47,744 nucleotides of DNA. It comes from Deltaproteobacteria bacterium (GTDB lineage Bacteria; Desulfobacterota; RBG-13-43-22). Of this stretch, positions 26,989 to 35,739 are shown in pieces. Each line of letters begins with the position of its first letter. The first letter of the stretch is position 1. The DNA lies in NCBI GenBank assembly GCA_016208255.1, contig JACQYK010000097.1, forward strand, positions 1 to 47,744, read 5' to 3'. The notes under the pieces are model-generated. The model was not told the DNA's origin, did no database searches, and worked only from the letters and a program-made list of their open reading frames with translations. A program made the translations under genes and the position numbers.

Positions 26989-27151
26989 GACGAATCCGTG
27001 AAAAGTCTCCAAAGCCGTCACCCCCGCGAAGCCTGCCCCCGAATGTCTTCAGCGGGGGGCGGGGGTCTCCCGCCAAGGCGGGATTGAGTTTCCTGGATTC
27101 CCGCTTCCGCGAGAATGACGAATTCGGGCTTCCGGCGACTTTTTACGAGTC
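26989..27151. repeat. Dispersed foldback repeat, family B, copy 2 (short form)
   Basis: 163 bases, matching the outer parts of 20994-21380 almost base for base but without its hairpin insert. It has CCCCCG...CGGGGG and CCCGCC-aa-GGCGGG hairpins and ends CGACTTTTTACGAGTC. One stem pair differs from copy 1 by a compensating T-A to C-G change. Confidence 0.85.
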
Positions 27152-27294
27152 CATCAAATATAAAATAGGAAGGAAATAGTAGTCAAGGAGAAAAGAAGAA
27201 AGGGAAAACAGCGGGGTAGGGGAACTATTTCATAAAACCGGGGATTCCTGGTCGGCCCGCTGGGCAGTTCGAGGAAAGGAGAAGAACTTAAGCC

Positions 27295-28284
27295 TTAACC
27301 GGTTGCGGAAAATTGTCCGGTAATTTGGCGGGCGATGAGAGGGGCGTTGCCGCCGGAGCGGTTATTAATGATGAGATTAAGTTGGATATTCCGTTTAATA
27401 GCGGTGTGCATCAGTCCGACCGTGTCTTCAATCATCCGGGGCTGAAGCATCCCCTCGATCAGCTTATCAAAAGGAAAGGCCTTGACATAGGCGTCTTCAT
27501 AGCGCATGTCCAAAGGGGTCATCAATCGTATTAGGGCCTGACGGCCGGAATTAAAAAATCGCTCCCCGGATTTTTTGAACTGTTTTTTCAGAGGCGGCAG
27601 CCAGGTCCAGTGGGACAGGACCTGGCCGACTCCGTGCTTATTCAAAATTTCAAAAACAGGGTCCTGCAGATAGGATTCGGTCCTCAACTCCAGCTGATAA
27701 CGATCATCCTGGGGGATGGTTTTAAAAAAACGATCCAAAGAAGAGGCCATTTCGGGGGCGGAAACTTGTTCGTCTTTTCGATGATATTCTTGTTCGAAAA
27801 GGAGGCCCCTGAGATTGGATCCCAAAAGTTCCACTGCCGGACGGTAAAACTGCCGGGTGAATACTTCAGGGTTCAAATAAGTTTCATTGGCCGCGAACCG
27901 GGGGCCGATATGGATTTTCCTGGCCGTTATGACCCGGGGAACCTTTAGGAAAAGAAAATCATTCTCCTTTAAGAAACTTTTGTACTTATTAAGCAGGGAA
28001 TAATTCTGAAGGGACCGGCCTTTTTCATCCAGTAGAAGGCCATAGAAAGTATAATCGATCTCCAGGATGGAAAAGTGTTCAAAATACTCTTCCAGGCTGT
28101 CCACCGGCAGAGTTTCTTCAGAAAAGGTTTTCTCCTTCATCACCTTGGGACGCCGGGTGATCCGCTTATCATATTTTTCTTTGGAATAAATCTGTCCGAT
28201 CCATCCGGCGTAGCGGTCGCTGGCGGTCCCCAGAGATATATTAGGATTTAGACGACGAAAAAAGAAATTATTAAATTCCTCCAT
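27295..28284 (-). CDS. DUF72 (YecE-like) family protein
   Basis: 329 residues from the ATG preceded by GGGG; a start 60 bases upstream is also open. DUF72 TIM-barrel features: NISLGTASDRYAGWIGQIYS, YFEHFSILEIDYTFYG, FLKENDFLFLKVPRVITA, SLDRFFKTIPQDDRYQLELR and NNRSGGNAPLIARQI. The family is widespread; its enzymatic activity is undefined although a sugar-isomerase-like barrel has been noted. Alone between repeats. Slightly longer than typical members because of inserted segments. Confidence 0.75.
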   Translation of the reverse strand: MEEFNNFFFRRLNPNISLGTASDRYAGWIGQIYSKEKYDKRITRRPKVMKEKTFSEETLPVDSLEEYFEHFSILEIDYTFYGLLLDEKGRSLQNYSLLNKYKSFLKENDFLFLKVPRVITARKIHIGPRFAANETYLNPEVFTRQFYRPAVELLGSNLRGLLFEQEYHRKDEQVSAPEMASSLDRFFKTIPQDDRYQLELRTESYLQDPVFEILNKHGVGQVLSHWTWLPPLKKQFKKSGERFFNSGRQALIRLMTPLDMRYEDAYVKAFPFDKLIEGMLQPRMIEDTVGLMHTAIKRNIQLNLIINNRSGGNAPLIARQITGQFSATG

Positions 28285-28895
28285 GGATCCCCAACCCGGA
28301 CAAGCCTGAATTTGAAAATGCAAATTGGAAATTGCAAAAGGCAAAATTTATGAAAAACGGCGGCTCAAAAATAATCAATGGATCCTCCACTTAAAGGGCG
28401 TTTATGATTTAATTGATAATATTCGATCCATTTTGAGAAGATTTGTATTCTATAAATTCACCGCTTGCGGGACTGGACCCCGGCCTTCGCCGGGGTGACG
28501 GGCCGGGGAGGTTCAGTTGTCCATAGAAAGATCGACAAAATTTTGTCGATGTTGATTCACTAAGCGCCTAACCGCCGCGTTGGCTTATATCCGGGGACAA
28601 CATAGCAGACATAATATATTATTGTGCCTGAATTTTTCAAAGAATAAAAGCCAATTTAAATCATATCCGTGGCTTGCCTCCCCGAATTTGATTTTTTTCA
28701 TTGCACCATGCCTTATGCTCTCTGCCTTGCGCGCTATATCTTTTCTCTATGTTTTTCCCCTTGACTTCTCCCCCTTTCCCCTCTATTTACTTCCTATAAT
28801 CTTGCTTTTCAGTACTTTCAATTCTGAGGTTGAGGTTTTTTATCGCTTAACGACGAACTTCCCAATCGGACAAAACCAAAAAAGGAGGCCTAGCT
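28285..28895. other. Intergenic region with REP hairpin and a perfect palindrome
   Basis: Divergent spacer of about 610 bases. It holds a REP-type hairpin ACCCCGGC-cttc-GCCGGGGT (28477-28496) and a perfect 20-bp palindrome ATCGACAAAATTTTGTCGAT (28531-28550) that could be an operator for the downstream acyl-CoA ligase or the DUF72 gene. The pyrimidine-rich part (28680-28870) has an open frame with biased composition that I do not consider coding. Confidence 0.55.
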
Positions 28896-30404
28896 ATGAA
28901 AATCAACATCGGCGAATTATTAACTAAACGAGCGTATTTAACTCCGGACAGGGAGGGACTGGTCTGTGAGAAAGTCCGTCGAACCTATAAGGAACTCAAT
29001 GAGAAGGCCAACCGGCTGGCCAATTCCATGAAAAATCTGGGGGTAGGATACGGCGATCGGGTGGCCCTCTTGGCCCTGAACGAGCCGGAGTATTATGATA
29101 TGTACTTCGGTCTGGGAAAAATCGGGGCCATTCTGGTGCCGGTCAATTATCGTCTGGCCGGACCGGAGATACAATTCATTATATCGGATTGTTCCGCCAA
29201 GGTGTTCGTATTCGGAAAGGAATACAAGGAAATTGTCGATTCGATCAGAAATGAAATCCCCTCCACGGATCTTATCGCTATTTCCGATGAACCAATCGGT
29301 TGGGCTAAATCCTATGAAGGCTTGCTTAACGGCGCCTCGGCCGAGGAACCGGAGATTATGGGGGGCGATGATGATACCCTTACCATCCTGTACACCTCCG
29401 GAACAACCGGAAGACCTAAAGGGGCTGAGCTGACCAACAAATACTATTTCTGGACTTCGATCAATTTAAGCTCGACGCTTGGTGTGGATATCGGCACTAC
29501 CAGCCTGGTCGCCCTGCCCCTCTTTCATATCGGTGCTCTGGCCAGTCCCCCGTGGATCGTCCATACCGGGGGAAAAGCCGTTTTGCTTCGAACTCTGGAT
29601 CCCCAGCGTTTTTTGGAACTCTTATCGGAAGAGAAGGTCTCTGGATTCGGTTCGGTGCCGGCCCTTTTGGATATCCTCAAATGGGTACCCAATTTCGAAA
29701 AATATGATTGGAGCTCGGTTAGAACCATACTCGTCTACGCGGCACCGGTGCCGGTAACGCTGATCAAGGAGTATGCGGCAGTAGGTATTAAGGTTCGCCA
29801 GCTGTATGGTTTGACCGAAGGCAATACCGCCACCGTCCTGGACCCGGAAAACGCCCTGTCCAAAGTCGGTTCTTGCGGAAAAGCTTTTTTTCATGCTGAA
29901 ATTCGGGTGGTTGACGAGGAGGGGAAGGATGTGGAGCCGGAGGTCAAAGGGGAGGTTTTGTTGCGAGCGCCTAATATCATGAAGGGGTACTGGAACCGAC
30001 CCCAGGATACCGCAGCCACCATAAAAGACGGCTGGCTTTATACCGGGGATATTGGGAAAATGGATGAGGAAGGTTTCCTCTATATTTTAGACCGCAAAAA
30101 AGATATGATCATTTCCGGCGGGGAAAATATTTATCCGGCTGAGATCGAAGACTACTTATTACACCACCCCAAAATAGCGGATGTAGGGGTGATCGGTTAT
30201 GCCCACGAAAAATGGGGAGAGGCGGTCAAAGCCGTTGTGGTCGTTAAACCGGGGGAAACCCTGACCGAAAAGGAACTCATCGAATGGTGTCAGGGGAAGA
30301 TCGGCCGTTTTAAGATCCCCAAGTCGGTTGTTTTTACCGATACCATTCCCCGAACGCCGACAGGAAAAATTTTAAAACGGGTTCTTCGGGAACAATTTAA
30401 CTGA
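28896..30404 (+). CDS. AMP-forming acyl-CoA synthetase (ANL superfamily)
   Basis: 502 residues. It activates a carboxylic acid to acyl-AMP and then to the CoA thioester. The P-loop is ILYTSGTTGRPKGAEL (165-179). QLYGLTEGN is the A5 adenine motif, GWLYTGDIGKMDEEGFLYIL the A7 motif, DRKKDMIISGGENIYPAEIE the hinge, and PRTPTGKILKR carries the catalytic C-terminal Lys. Overall it resembles long- or medium-chain fatty acid or aryl acid ligases; chain length cannot be read from sequence. AAGGAGG lies 8 bases before the ATG. It is followed by repeats, then convergently by methylmalonyl-CoA mutase. Confidence 0.93.
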   Translation: MKINIGELLTKRAYLTPDREGLVCEKVRRTYKELNEKANRLANSMKNLGVGYGDRVALLALNEPEYYDMYFGLGKIGAILVPVNYRLAGPEIQFIISDCSAKVFVFGKEYKEIVDSIRNEIPSTDLIAISDEPIGWAKSYEGLLNGASAEEPEIMGGDDDTLTILYTSGTTGRPKGAELTNKYYFWTSINLSSTLGVDIGTTSLVALPLFHIGALASPPWIVHTGGKAVLLRTLDPQRFLELLSEEKVSGFGSVPALLDILKWVPNFEKYDWSSVRTILVYAAPVPVTLIKEYAAVGIKVRQLYGLTEGNTATVLDPENALSKVGSCGKAFFHAEIRVVDEEGKDVEPEVKGEVLLRAPNIMKGYWNRPQDTAATIKDGWLYTGDIGKMDEEGFLYILDRKKDMIISGGENIYPAEIEDYLLHHPKIADVGVIGYAHEKWGEAVKAVVVVKPGETLTEKELIEWCQGKIGRFKIPKSVVFTDTIPRTPTGKILKRVLREQFN

Positions 30405-30560
30405 TCAATGCGAAAATACGTTAGGCGTTAAGCGTAAGGCGTGAGGCGAACCCCTTTATTCATGATTCGTAGCGTCACGCCACCAAAAGCGTGGCATGAA
30501 GGTTTTGATTGAATCAAATTTATCGTATCAGTTTAGCTTTTTTAAATTCAAATGCTTATA

Positions 30561-30724
30561 TTAGACAGGATTAACAGGATTTCTTCATTTTTGTGCCTTT
30601 CCAGGCACAAATAAAATCATCCCGCAGATAGGTTAATTTTCGCTGAAAGCGGATCGAGGTTGCTCAGGGTCCTCAGGAGCCTGAGCAAAGTATAAGTAAA
30701 TCCAGTTAATCCTGTCAGATAATT
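30561..30724. repeat. Dispersed foldback repeat, family A, copy 3
   Basis: Starts TTAGACAGGATTAACAGGAT and ends CCAGTTAATCCTGTCAGAT. The first inner hairpin is shortened to TTTGTGCCT-ttcc-AGGCACAAA yet still pairs fully, and the second is TTGCTCAGG...CCTGAGCAA. Confidence 0.85.
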
Positions 30725-30739
30725 TCTTTTCATAAAACT

Positions 30740-30871
30740 GACGGCTTCGTAAAAAGCCGTCACCCCGGCGAAAGCCGGGGTCCAGAATATTATAACCATT
30801 TAAAAACACTGGATTCCGGCTTTCGCCGGAATGACGAATTCGGGCTTCCGGCGACTTTTTACGAACTTGTC
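30740..30871. repeat. Dispersed foldback repeat, family B-related, copy 3
   Basis: Begins GACGGCTTCGTAAAAAGCCG, contains CACCCCGGCGAAAGCCGGGG and TTCCGGC-ttt-CGCCGGAA hairpins, and ends with the family B right end CGACTTTTTACGAAC. The central part differs from copies 1 and 2. Confidence 0.75.
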
Positions 30872-30916
30872 AAAACTAAAGTGTTACAATTTATCTCTAT
30901 TGACAAAACCTGTGAT

Positions 30917-30938
30917 ACCCCGTGCGAATGCACGGGGT
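30917..30938 (-). terminator. Hairpin terminator after the methylmalonyl-CoA mutase gene
   Basis: ACCCCGTGC-gaat-GCACGGGGT, a 9-bp stem with a 4-nt loop, starting 4 bases past the mutase stop codon on the minus strand. T-runs on either side are modest. Confidence 0.6.
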
Positions 30939-30941
30939 AAT

Positions 30942-32600
30942 TTATTTTGCCTCCCCCGCGGTGTATTCCCCAAAGACCTCCCTTAACACCCCGCAAATCT
31001 CGCCGATCGTGGCGTAGGCGGACACGGCTTCGATAAAAGGGGGCATCAGATTTTCCGTTCCCTCCGCTGCGGCGCGCAAGGCCTTTAACGAGGCCTGAAC
31101 CCGGTCCTGCAGCCTTTTACCCTTAAGGTTTTGAAGTTTGGCGGTCTGTTGGAGGACATGTAAAGGATTGGATCTGAACAAGGGGATGGACGGCTTTTCC
31201 GAACTCTGATATTTGTTGACCCCGACCACTATTCTCTTGTTCCCTTCGATCTCCTTTTGGACTGCATAAGCCCTGCTTTCAATTTCCCTTTGAAAAAATC
31301 CTTTTTCAATCGCCGCCACGGCCCCGCCCATCGCCTCCACTTCGGCAATCAGACGGGTGATCTCTTTCGCCATATTTTGGGTCAGGGCTTCTATAAAATA
31401 CGAACCGCCCAAGGGATCGACGGTATCGGTAACCCCGGTTTCATGGGCCAGGACCTGTTGGGTTCTCAGGCTGAGGCGTACGGATTCTTCCGTGGGCAGG
31501 GCCAGGGCTTCGTCAAAGGAACAGGCCGCGATGGATTGGGCGCCGCCCAGAACGGCCGCCAAAACCTGGTAGGCGACCCGGATGATATTATTTTCCGGCT
31601 GTTGGGCGGTCAGGCTCACCCCTGAGGTCTGGGTGTGAAAACGAAGCATCCAGGACCGGGGGTCTTTGGCCCAAAAACGATTCCGCAGTAAATCGGCCCA
31701 AACTCGCCGGGCGGCCCGGTATTTGGCCACCTCTTCAAAAAGCTTATTGTGGGTATTAAAGATCCAGCTGATCCGGGGAGCGAAGGAATCGATGTCCAGT
31801 CCGGCTTTCAAACCGGCTTCCAGATAGGCGATGGCATTGGAAAAACTGAAGGCGATTTCCTGAACAGCCGAACAGCCGGCTTCGCGCATATGATAGCCGG
31901 ACACATTTATCGTATTCCATTGAGGAACATTCGTGCTGCAATAGGCGAGGATGTCCGTAATCAGACGCATGGAAGGCTGGGGAGGAAAAATATAAGTCCC
32001 GCGAACCGTATACTCCTTCAAGATATCGTTTTGGATGGTTCCTCTCAATTTTTTAAATGGTACCCCTTGCTTTTCAGCCAGGACGAGGTACATGGCCAGC
32101 AGAATAGCCGCCGGGGCATTAATGGTCATGGAAGTAGACAGCTTGTCCAAGGGCAATCCCTGAAAGATGATTTCCATATCTTCCAGAGAATCAACCGGGA
32201 CCCCGGCTTTCCCCACTTCCCCCCGGCTCAAAGGATGGTCCGAATCGTAACCGATTTGGGTGGGAAGGTCAAAAGCCACGGAAAGACCGGTCTGCCCCTG
32301 GCTTAGAAGGTAGTGAAATCGTTTGTTGGTTTCTTCGGCGGTGCCGAAACCGGAATATTGCCGCATGGTCCAGGGCCGGCCCAGGTACATACTGGGGTGG
32401 ACCCCGCGAACAAAAGGATAGGCTCCGGGGAACCCAATATCCGCAAGATAATCCAGGAGACGAGGCTCCTCCGGCGTATAGAGAATATCGATCGGTTCCC
32501 CCCAGTCGGTGACTTGGCTCTCGATGGCCCCATCTTTAAAAAAGGCTTCCAGCCATCGTTCTTTTTCTTCTTCGATCTTCTTCGGGCTTCTTAAATACAT
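30942..32600 (-). CDS. Methylmalonyl-CoA mutase, catalytic (TIM-barrel) subunit without B12-binding domain
   Basis: 552 residues. The enzyme interconverts (R)-methylmalonyl-CoA and succinyl-CoA using adenosylcobalamin. Motifs: RGVHPSMYLGRPWTMRQYSG, SVAFDLPTQIGYDSDH, KEYTVRGTYIFPPQPSMR, SGYHMREAGC, and VDPLGGSYFIEALT. By eye the specificity residues Tyr89 and Arg207 of known mutases correspond to Tyr82 and Arg199, so methylmalonyl-CoA is the likely substrate. The cobalamin domain must come from a separate small-subunit gene not in the window. Acyl-CoA ligase lies convergent nearby. The ATG has AAGGA upstream. Confidence 0.9.
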   Translation of the reverse strand: MYLRSPKKIEEEKERWLEAFFKDGAIESQVTDWGEPIDILYTPEEPRLLDYLADIGFPGAYPFVRGVHPSMYLGRPWTMRQYSGFGTAEETNKRFHYLLSQGQTGLSVAFDLPTQIGYDSDHPLSRGEVGKAGVPVDSLEDMEIIFQGLPLDKLSTSMTINAPAAILLAMYLVLAEKQGVPFKKLRGTIQNDILKEYTVRGTYIFPPQPSMRLITDILAYCSTNVPQWNTINVSGYHMREAGCSAVQEIAFSFSNAIAYLEAGLKAGLDIDSFAPRISWIFNTHNKLFEEVAKYRAARRVWADLLRNRFWAKDPRSWMLRFHTQTSGVSLTAQQPENNIIRVAYQVLAAVLGGAQSIAACSFDEALALPTEESVRLSLRTQQVLAHETGVTDTVDPLGGSYFIEALTQNMAKEITRLIAEVEAMGGAVAAIEKGFFQREIESRAYAVQKEIEGNKRIVVGVNKYQSSEKPSIPLFRSNPLHVLQQTAKLQNLKGKRLQDRVQASLKALRAAAEGTENLMPPFIEAVSAYATIGEICGVLREVFGEYTAGEAK

Positions 32601-32752
32601 CTTCTGTTTTCCTTTTTCTGTTTTCCTTCAGAGTAAATAGAAGGGGGCCTTGGGTTGATTGGATAGGTCCCATTTTGACCTAAATTTAAAAAAAATTAAA
32701 GACAATTCAAGTCGTATCCTGGTCAGCTTCCTCCAGAGGCCATAAAAAGAGA

Positions 32753-32781
32753 TTGACGTTATGACGTTTTACTGCTATAGT
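32753..32781 (+). promoter_or_regulatory. Predicted sigma-70 promoter of the relB/relE-like pair
   Basis: TTGACG (32753-32758), 17-base spacer, TATAGT (32776-32781). It lies 27 bases before the antitoxin ATG and rules out in-frame starts further upstream. Confidence 0.7.
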
Positions 32782-32808
32782 ACCATGCCTATAGTAGGAG
32801 GTGCCATT

Positions 32809-33042
32809 ATGGGAATGCCAGCTAAAAGAGCCACGGTGTATTTGGAACCAGATCTACATAAAGCGTTACGACTGAAGGCAGTTGAGACGTCTTCCTCCGT
32901 ATCTGAGCTTATCAACAAGGCGGTCAGGGAAACCATGGCCGAGGACTCCGAGGATTTTACCGCGTTTGAAGAAAGAGTCGGAGAACCCTTGATCAGTTAT
33001 GATGAAATGGTTAAGAGACTTAGAAAAGATGGCCGTATATAA
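32809..33042 (+). CDS. Ribbon-helix-helix (CopG-like) antitoxin
   Basis: 77 residues. The first third, RATVYLEPDLHKALRLKAVE, has the beta strand and helix of RHH DNA-binding antitoxins, and SSSVSELINKAVRETMAED the second helix. The acidic C-terminus (FEERVGEPLISYDEMVKRLR) would wrap the toxin. AGGAGG lies 7 bases before the ATG. It overlaps the RelE-like toxin start by 14 bases, the usual type II arrangement. Probably autoregulates the promoter just upstream. Confidence 0.85.
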   Translation: MGMPAKRATVYLEPDLHKALRLKAVETSSSVSELINKAVRETMAEDSEDFTAFEERVGEPLISYDEMVKRLRKDGRI

Positions 33043-33286
33043 GGTTCTCTTCCGAGTGTCTGTTGAGAAAGATTTTGCTGTAATACCCAAGAGAGATTTA
33101 AAAAAAATACTCCAGCGGATCAGAACGCTTACCGATGAGCCGCGGCCGTTGGGTTGTGAAAAACTAACTGGCCAGGATAGGGTTCGCGTCCGTTACGGGC
33201 GGTACCGAATTGTGTACTCCATTCAGGACAGGGAGCTTACCGTCTGGGTAGTAAAAGTCGGTCGTCGAAAAGATATTTACCGCTGA
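33029..33286 (+). CDS. RelE/ParE-family toxin
   Basis: 85 residues from the ATG in the antitoxin 3' end. MAVYKVLFRVSVEKDFAVIP, then LGCEKLTGQDRVRVRYGRYR, then IVYSIQDRELTVWVVKVGRR are the hallmark strands of RelE mRNA interferases, with basic residues for RNA binding in the RVRVRYGRYR stretch and a terminal KDIYR. It would cleave mRNA at the ribosome when not neutralised. A longer start at 32999 is possible but would sit deep in the antitoxin. Confidence 0.88.
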   Translation: MAVYKVLFRVSVEKDFAVIPKRDLKKILQRIRTLTDEPRPLGCEKLTGQDRVRVRYGRYRIVYSIQDRELTVWVVKVGRRKDIYR

Positions 33287-33668
33287 AGCGAACAAGCTGT
33301 CGGACCGGTCGCGGCAAAATCGCGCGCCATGTCGGTGAGCATGGTGCAGGCAATATAACTCAACGGAGGCAAGCCATGACGGAACCTCCTGGCGGACTTC
33401 TTCCCGGGTGGGGGATATCTGAGCATGATTGTTAAAACAGGTTCCCACCTTAATTGACGGTTTTGAGGTGATAGCTGACTAGATATTCTTTTTTCGATCG
33501 GATAAACGCTTACTTAATCTTTTTGTACTTGAAAAAATCGTGTCTTATTGAATTAAAAAAAGAAAGAGTCAAGAGCAGACTTGACCCCATTCACTTTAAC
33601 AAGCCTAAAAGAAAAAGATTGATATCATAGGGAATGAATAAAGTTTGTAATTTAAAAGGTGATATTTC
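33287..33668. other. Intergenic stretch with a GC-rich inverted repeat
   Basis: From the RelE stop onwards there is an imperfect hairpin at about 33298-33345 (GGTCGCG-gcaaaat-CGCGCGCC core) that might be a degenerate attC site but lacks a clear right-hand GTT core. The rest is AT-rich, with a CAAGAGCAGACTTGACCCC motif near 33571. No gene seen. Confidence 0.35.
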
Positions 33669-33896
33669 ATGGTGATAAAATTCTCACGGCATGCTAAAAG
33701 ACGGGCAAAACTTTACGCGATTTCTGAGGCGACGATAACGGATATTTTAACAGACATGAGTTTGCATCAAGGTGAGGATGAAATTATAAGACATGTTTCA
33801 GGTTTCTAATATCCTCTAAAAATTGTTGTTTCCGTTGAAGAAGATTTAATAACCGTAATAACAACCTACCCATTGAAGAAAGGAAGACAAAAATGA
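33669..33896 (+). pseudogene. DUF4258-like protein with an in-frame stop
   Basis: MVIKFSRHAKRRAKLYAISE begins a 75-codon frame interrupted by TAA at 33807-33809, after RHVSGF. The frame resumes YPLKIVVSVEEDLITVITTY and ends KKGRQK. Family members usually have Lys or another residue at the stop position, so one base change explains it. The end overlaps the next ATG by four bases. DUF4258/DUF2283 pairs look like toxin-antitoxin modules. Confidence 0.65.
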
Positions 33897-34117
33897 GAGT
33901 ACATTATGATAATGAGGTTGATGCTCTATATATTAAATTGGGAAACCAAAAACCTGAAGGGGTTATTGAGATTTCCGAAGGAGTTAATTTAGATACGACA
34001 TCTGAAAATAAAATCGTTGGCATAGAAATACTCAATGCGTCCAAGAAAATGAATATTAAAACAATTCTCTCCTATCAACTTGAACTTGATAGCAATTTGA
34101 TCCGTAAAAGTGCCTAA
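33893..34117 (+). CDS. DUF2283 family protein
   Basis: 74 residues. MRVHYDNEVDALYIKLGNQK and GVIEISEGVNLDTTSENKIV give the DUF2283 signature (DxDxLYI.. followed by D..G.IVGIEIL). It overlaps the upstream DUF4258-like gene by an ATGA. The family commonly pairs with a toxin-like gene, here inactivated. A T/A-rich coding sequence unlike the GC-richer metabolic genes to the left. Confidence 0.8.
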   Translation: MRVHYDNEVDALYIKLGNQKPEGVIEISEGVNLDTTSENKIVGIEILNASKKMNIKTILSYQLELDSNLIRKSA

Positions 34118-34216
34118 AAAAGAAATCCAACGGGATGGCTGGTAAGTCACCGCTGATTTCAATCGATGAGCCGCAATTTACGCATTATACTACTCAACCA
34201 AAGTAATAACTAATTG

Positions 34217-34873
34217 ATGAATACTAATGTATGGGAAACCTATTGGGACGATCAAGACAATTGGGACTGGTGGAAAAAACCTGCACCCGAAGTGTTTGAT
34301 TTGATCCGCTCTCTTTCGCCCATCGAACGGCCAAAGGTGTTAGACTTGGGCTGCGGTCTGGGCCGCCATGCCATCGCCTTTGCTTTGGCGCGGTTTTCGG
34401 TAACGGCAACGGATGTCTCTCCTACGGCGATTCAGTATTTGCATGAATGGGCTCATAGTTTACACCTTTCGATTGAGACACAAGTCTGTGAAGTGCTCGC
34501 CGAGACCTTGCCCAGTGAAACCTTTGATGTGGTGTTGAGTTATAACGTGATTTATCATGGTTCACGCGAGCTGTTTGCCCTGGCTATTCAACGGGTACGA
34601 AAACTGCTAAAGCGGAAGGGGATATTCTTCTTTACCTGTCCCAGTCGGCAAGATGGAAAATATGGTTTTGGGGAGAAGGTCGCCCCGCATACCTATCGTT
34701 GTACAAAATCGATCACACCGGGAGATATTCATTATTTTGCTGATGAGGAAGATTTAACAGAATTATTGGTTGGTTTTCGCACTCGTGCCTGCTGGAAAAG
34801 TGAAGGGTATTGGGATAATCAAGGGGAGGAGCAATTTTATTCGAACTGGCATATTAGAGCCGAAAAAGTATAG
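34217..34873 (+). CDS. Class I SAM-dependent methyltransferase
   Basis: 218 residues. Motif I is VLDLGCGLGRHAIAFA and the acidic strand 2 is VTATDVSPTAIQYLH. VVLSYNVIYHG is motif IV, and RKLLKRKGIFFFTCPSRQ lies on strand 5. The N-terminus WETYWDDQDNWDWWKKPAPE is Trp-rich, as in thiopurine-methyltransferase-like/TehB-like proteins. The acceptor is unknown. The next gene starts 5 bases after its stop, suggesting co-transcription. Confidence 0.85.
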   Translation: MNTNVWETYWDDQDNWDWWKKPAPEVFDLIRSLSPIERPKVLDLGCGLGRHAIAFALARFSVTATDVSPTAIQYLHEWAHSLHLSIETQVCEVLAETLPSETFDVVLSYNVIYHGSRELFALAIQRVRKLLKRKGIFFFTCPSRQDGKYGFGEKVAPHTYRCTKSITPGDIHYFADEEDLTELLVGFRTRACWKSEGYWDNQGEEQFYSNWHIRAEKV

Positions 34874-34877
34874 AGAA

Positions 34878-35629
34878 ATGAATTTGAAAGATACCAAATT
34901 CAAGGTTGGGCTGTATGTGGTTCCGAATATTCCCCTGATTAAAAGTGGGGACGATATCCCGCAGAAATATATTGATGTGCGAAAAATTATAAATTTATCT
35001 TTGAAAATCAGGATATTGTAGTTGTAACCCATAAAATTGTTTCTAAGGCTGAAAATGCACTGGTAAAACTCTCCGAAATCATACCATCCGATCATGCCAG
35101 AGAGTTGTCTGCAAAGACCGGGCGGGACCATCGGCTTTGCCAGGTATACATCAATGAAAGCCTCGAAATATGCGGCATTAACGGAAGGCATGTTATCACC
35201 CGCCATCGACTAGGCTTTTGGGGTACGGGTGCAGGGGTGGACAGTTCTAACGTAGGCGCATCGGAGGAAGAAATAGTCTGTATGCTTCCCAAAGACCCTG
35301 ATTCCAGCGCCCGCGAGATACGTTCTAAGCTAAAGAAACTGACTCGGAATGAATTAGCTGTGATAATTTGCGATACTTTTGGAAACGAATTTCGCAATCA
35401 CAGCATCAGCTTTGCCATTGGAATAGCCGGTATTCATCCTAAGGCAGTTAGAGACACTGTAGACCTGTATGATAAACCTAAACAGACCTCAACCGCACAG
35501 GTAGATGAAATCGCGGCAGCAGCCGGCATGCTTATAGGTCAGGCTAATGAAGGGGTTCCCGTAGTAATTGTCCGCGGGCTAGATTATACAGTGAGCGAGA
35601 ATGCCAGCATAAAAGATATTTTGCTCTAA
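34878..35629 (+). pseudogene. cofE: Coenzyme F420-0:L-glutamate ligase (CofE) homologue with a one-base deletion
   Basis: The N-terminal frame reads GLYVVPNIPLIKSGDDIPQK. A base is missing near 34979, after which the family sequence continues in another frame: DIVVVTHKIVSKAENALVKL, then the catalytic/metal region GRDHRLCQVYINES, RHRLGFWGTGAGVDSSNVGA, CDTFGNEFRNHSISFAIGIA, and VPVVIVRGLDY. CofE adds glutamates to F420 precursors in methanogens and actinobacteria; bacterial homologues occur elsewhere. Restoring one base gives about 250 residues, the normal length. Either a fresh pseudogene or a sequencing error. No other F420 gene is in the window. Confidence 0.8.
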
Positions 35630-35739
35630 CTATTAGAAGGGAAACGAGGGAGAAGGAACGCAGTTAATTTATTACATCCCCAAGCGTTGCCAGAACGCCG
35701 CTGCTGCAGCCGGTCTGCAAAGTTCCAAGGAGTCTTCAA

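Noticed and set aside
28580..28927. 115-codon open frame before the acyl-CoA ligase
   Set aside because: Starts at TTG without a ribosome binding site, is pyrimidine-run-derived (Phe/Leu/Pro-rich), and runs into the ligase start in another frame.
30405..30560. Short GCGTTAGGCGTTAAGCG-type repeats taken as an attC site
   Set aside because: They are a string of direct repeats of GCGT(T/A)AGGC-like units without an attC stem or an adjoining cassette gene.
33298..33345. GC-rich hairpin after RelE as an attC site
   Set aside because: Stem has several mismatches and there is no convincing GTTRRRY right core; noted only as a possibility in the intergenic entry.
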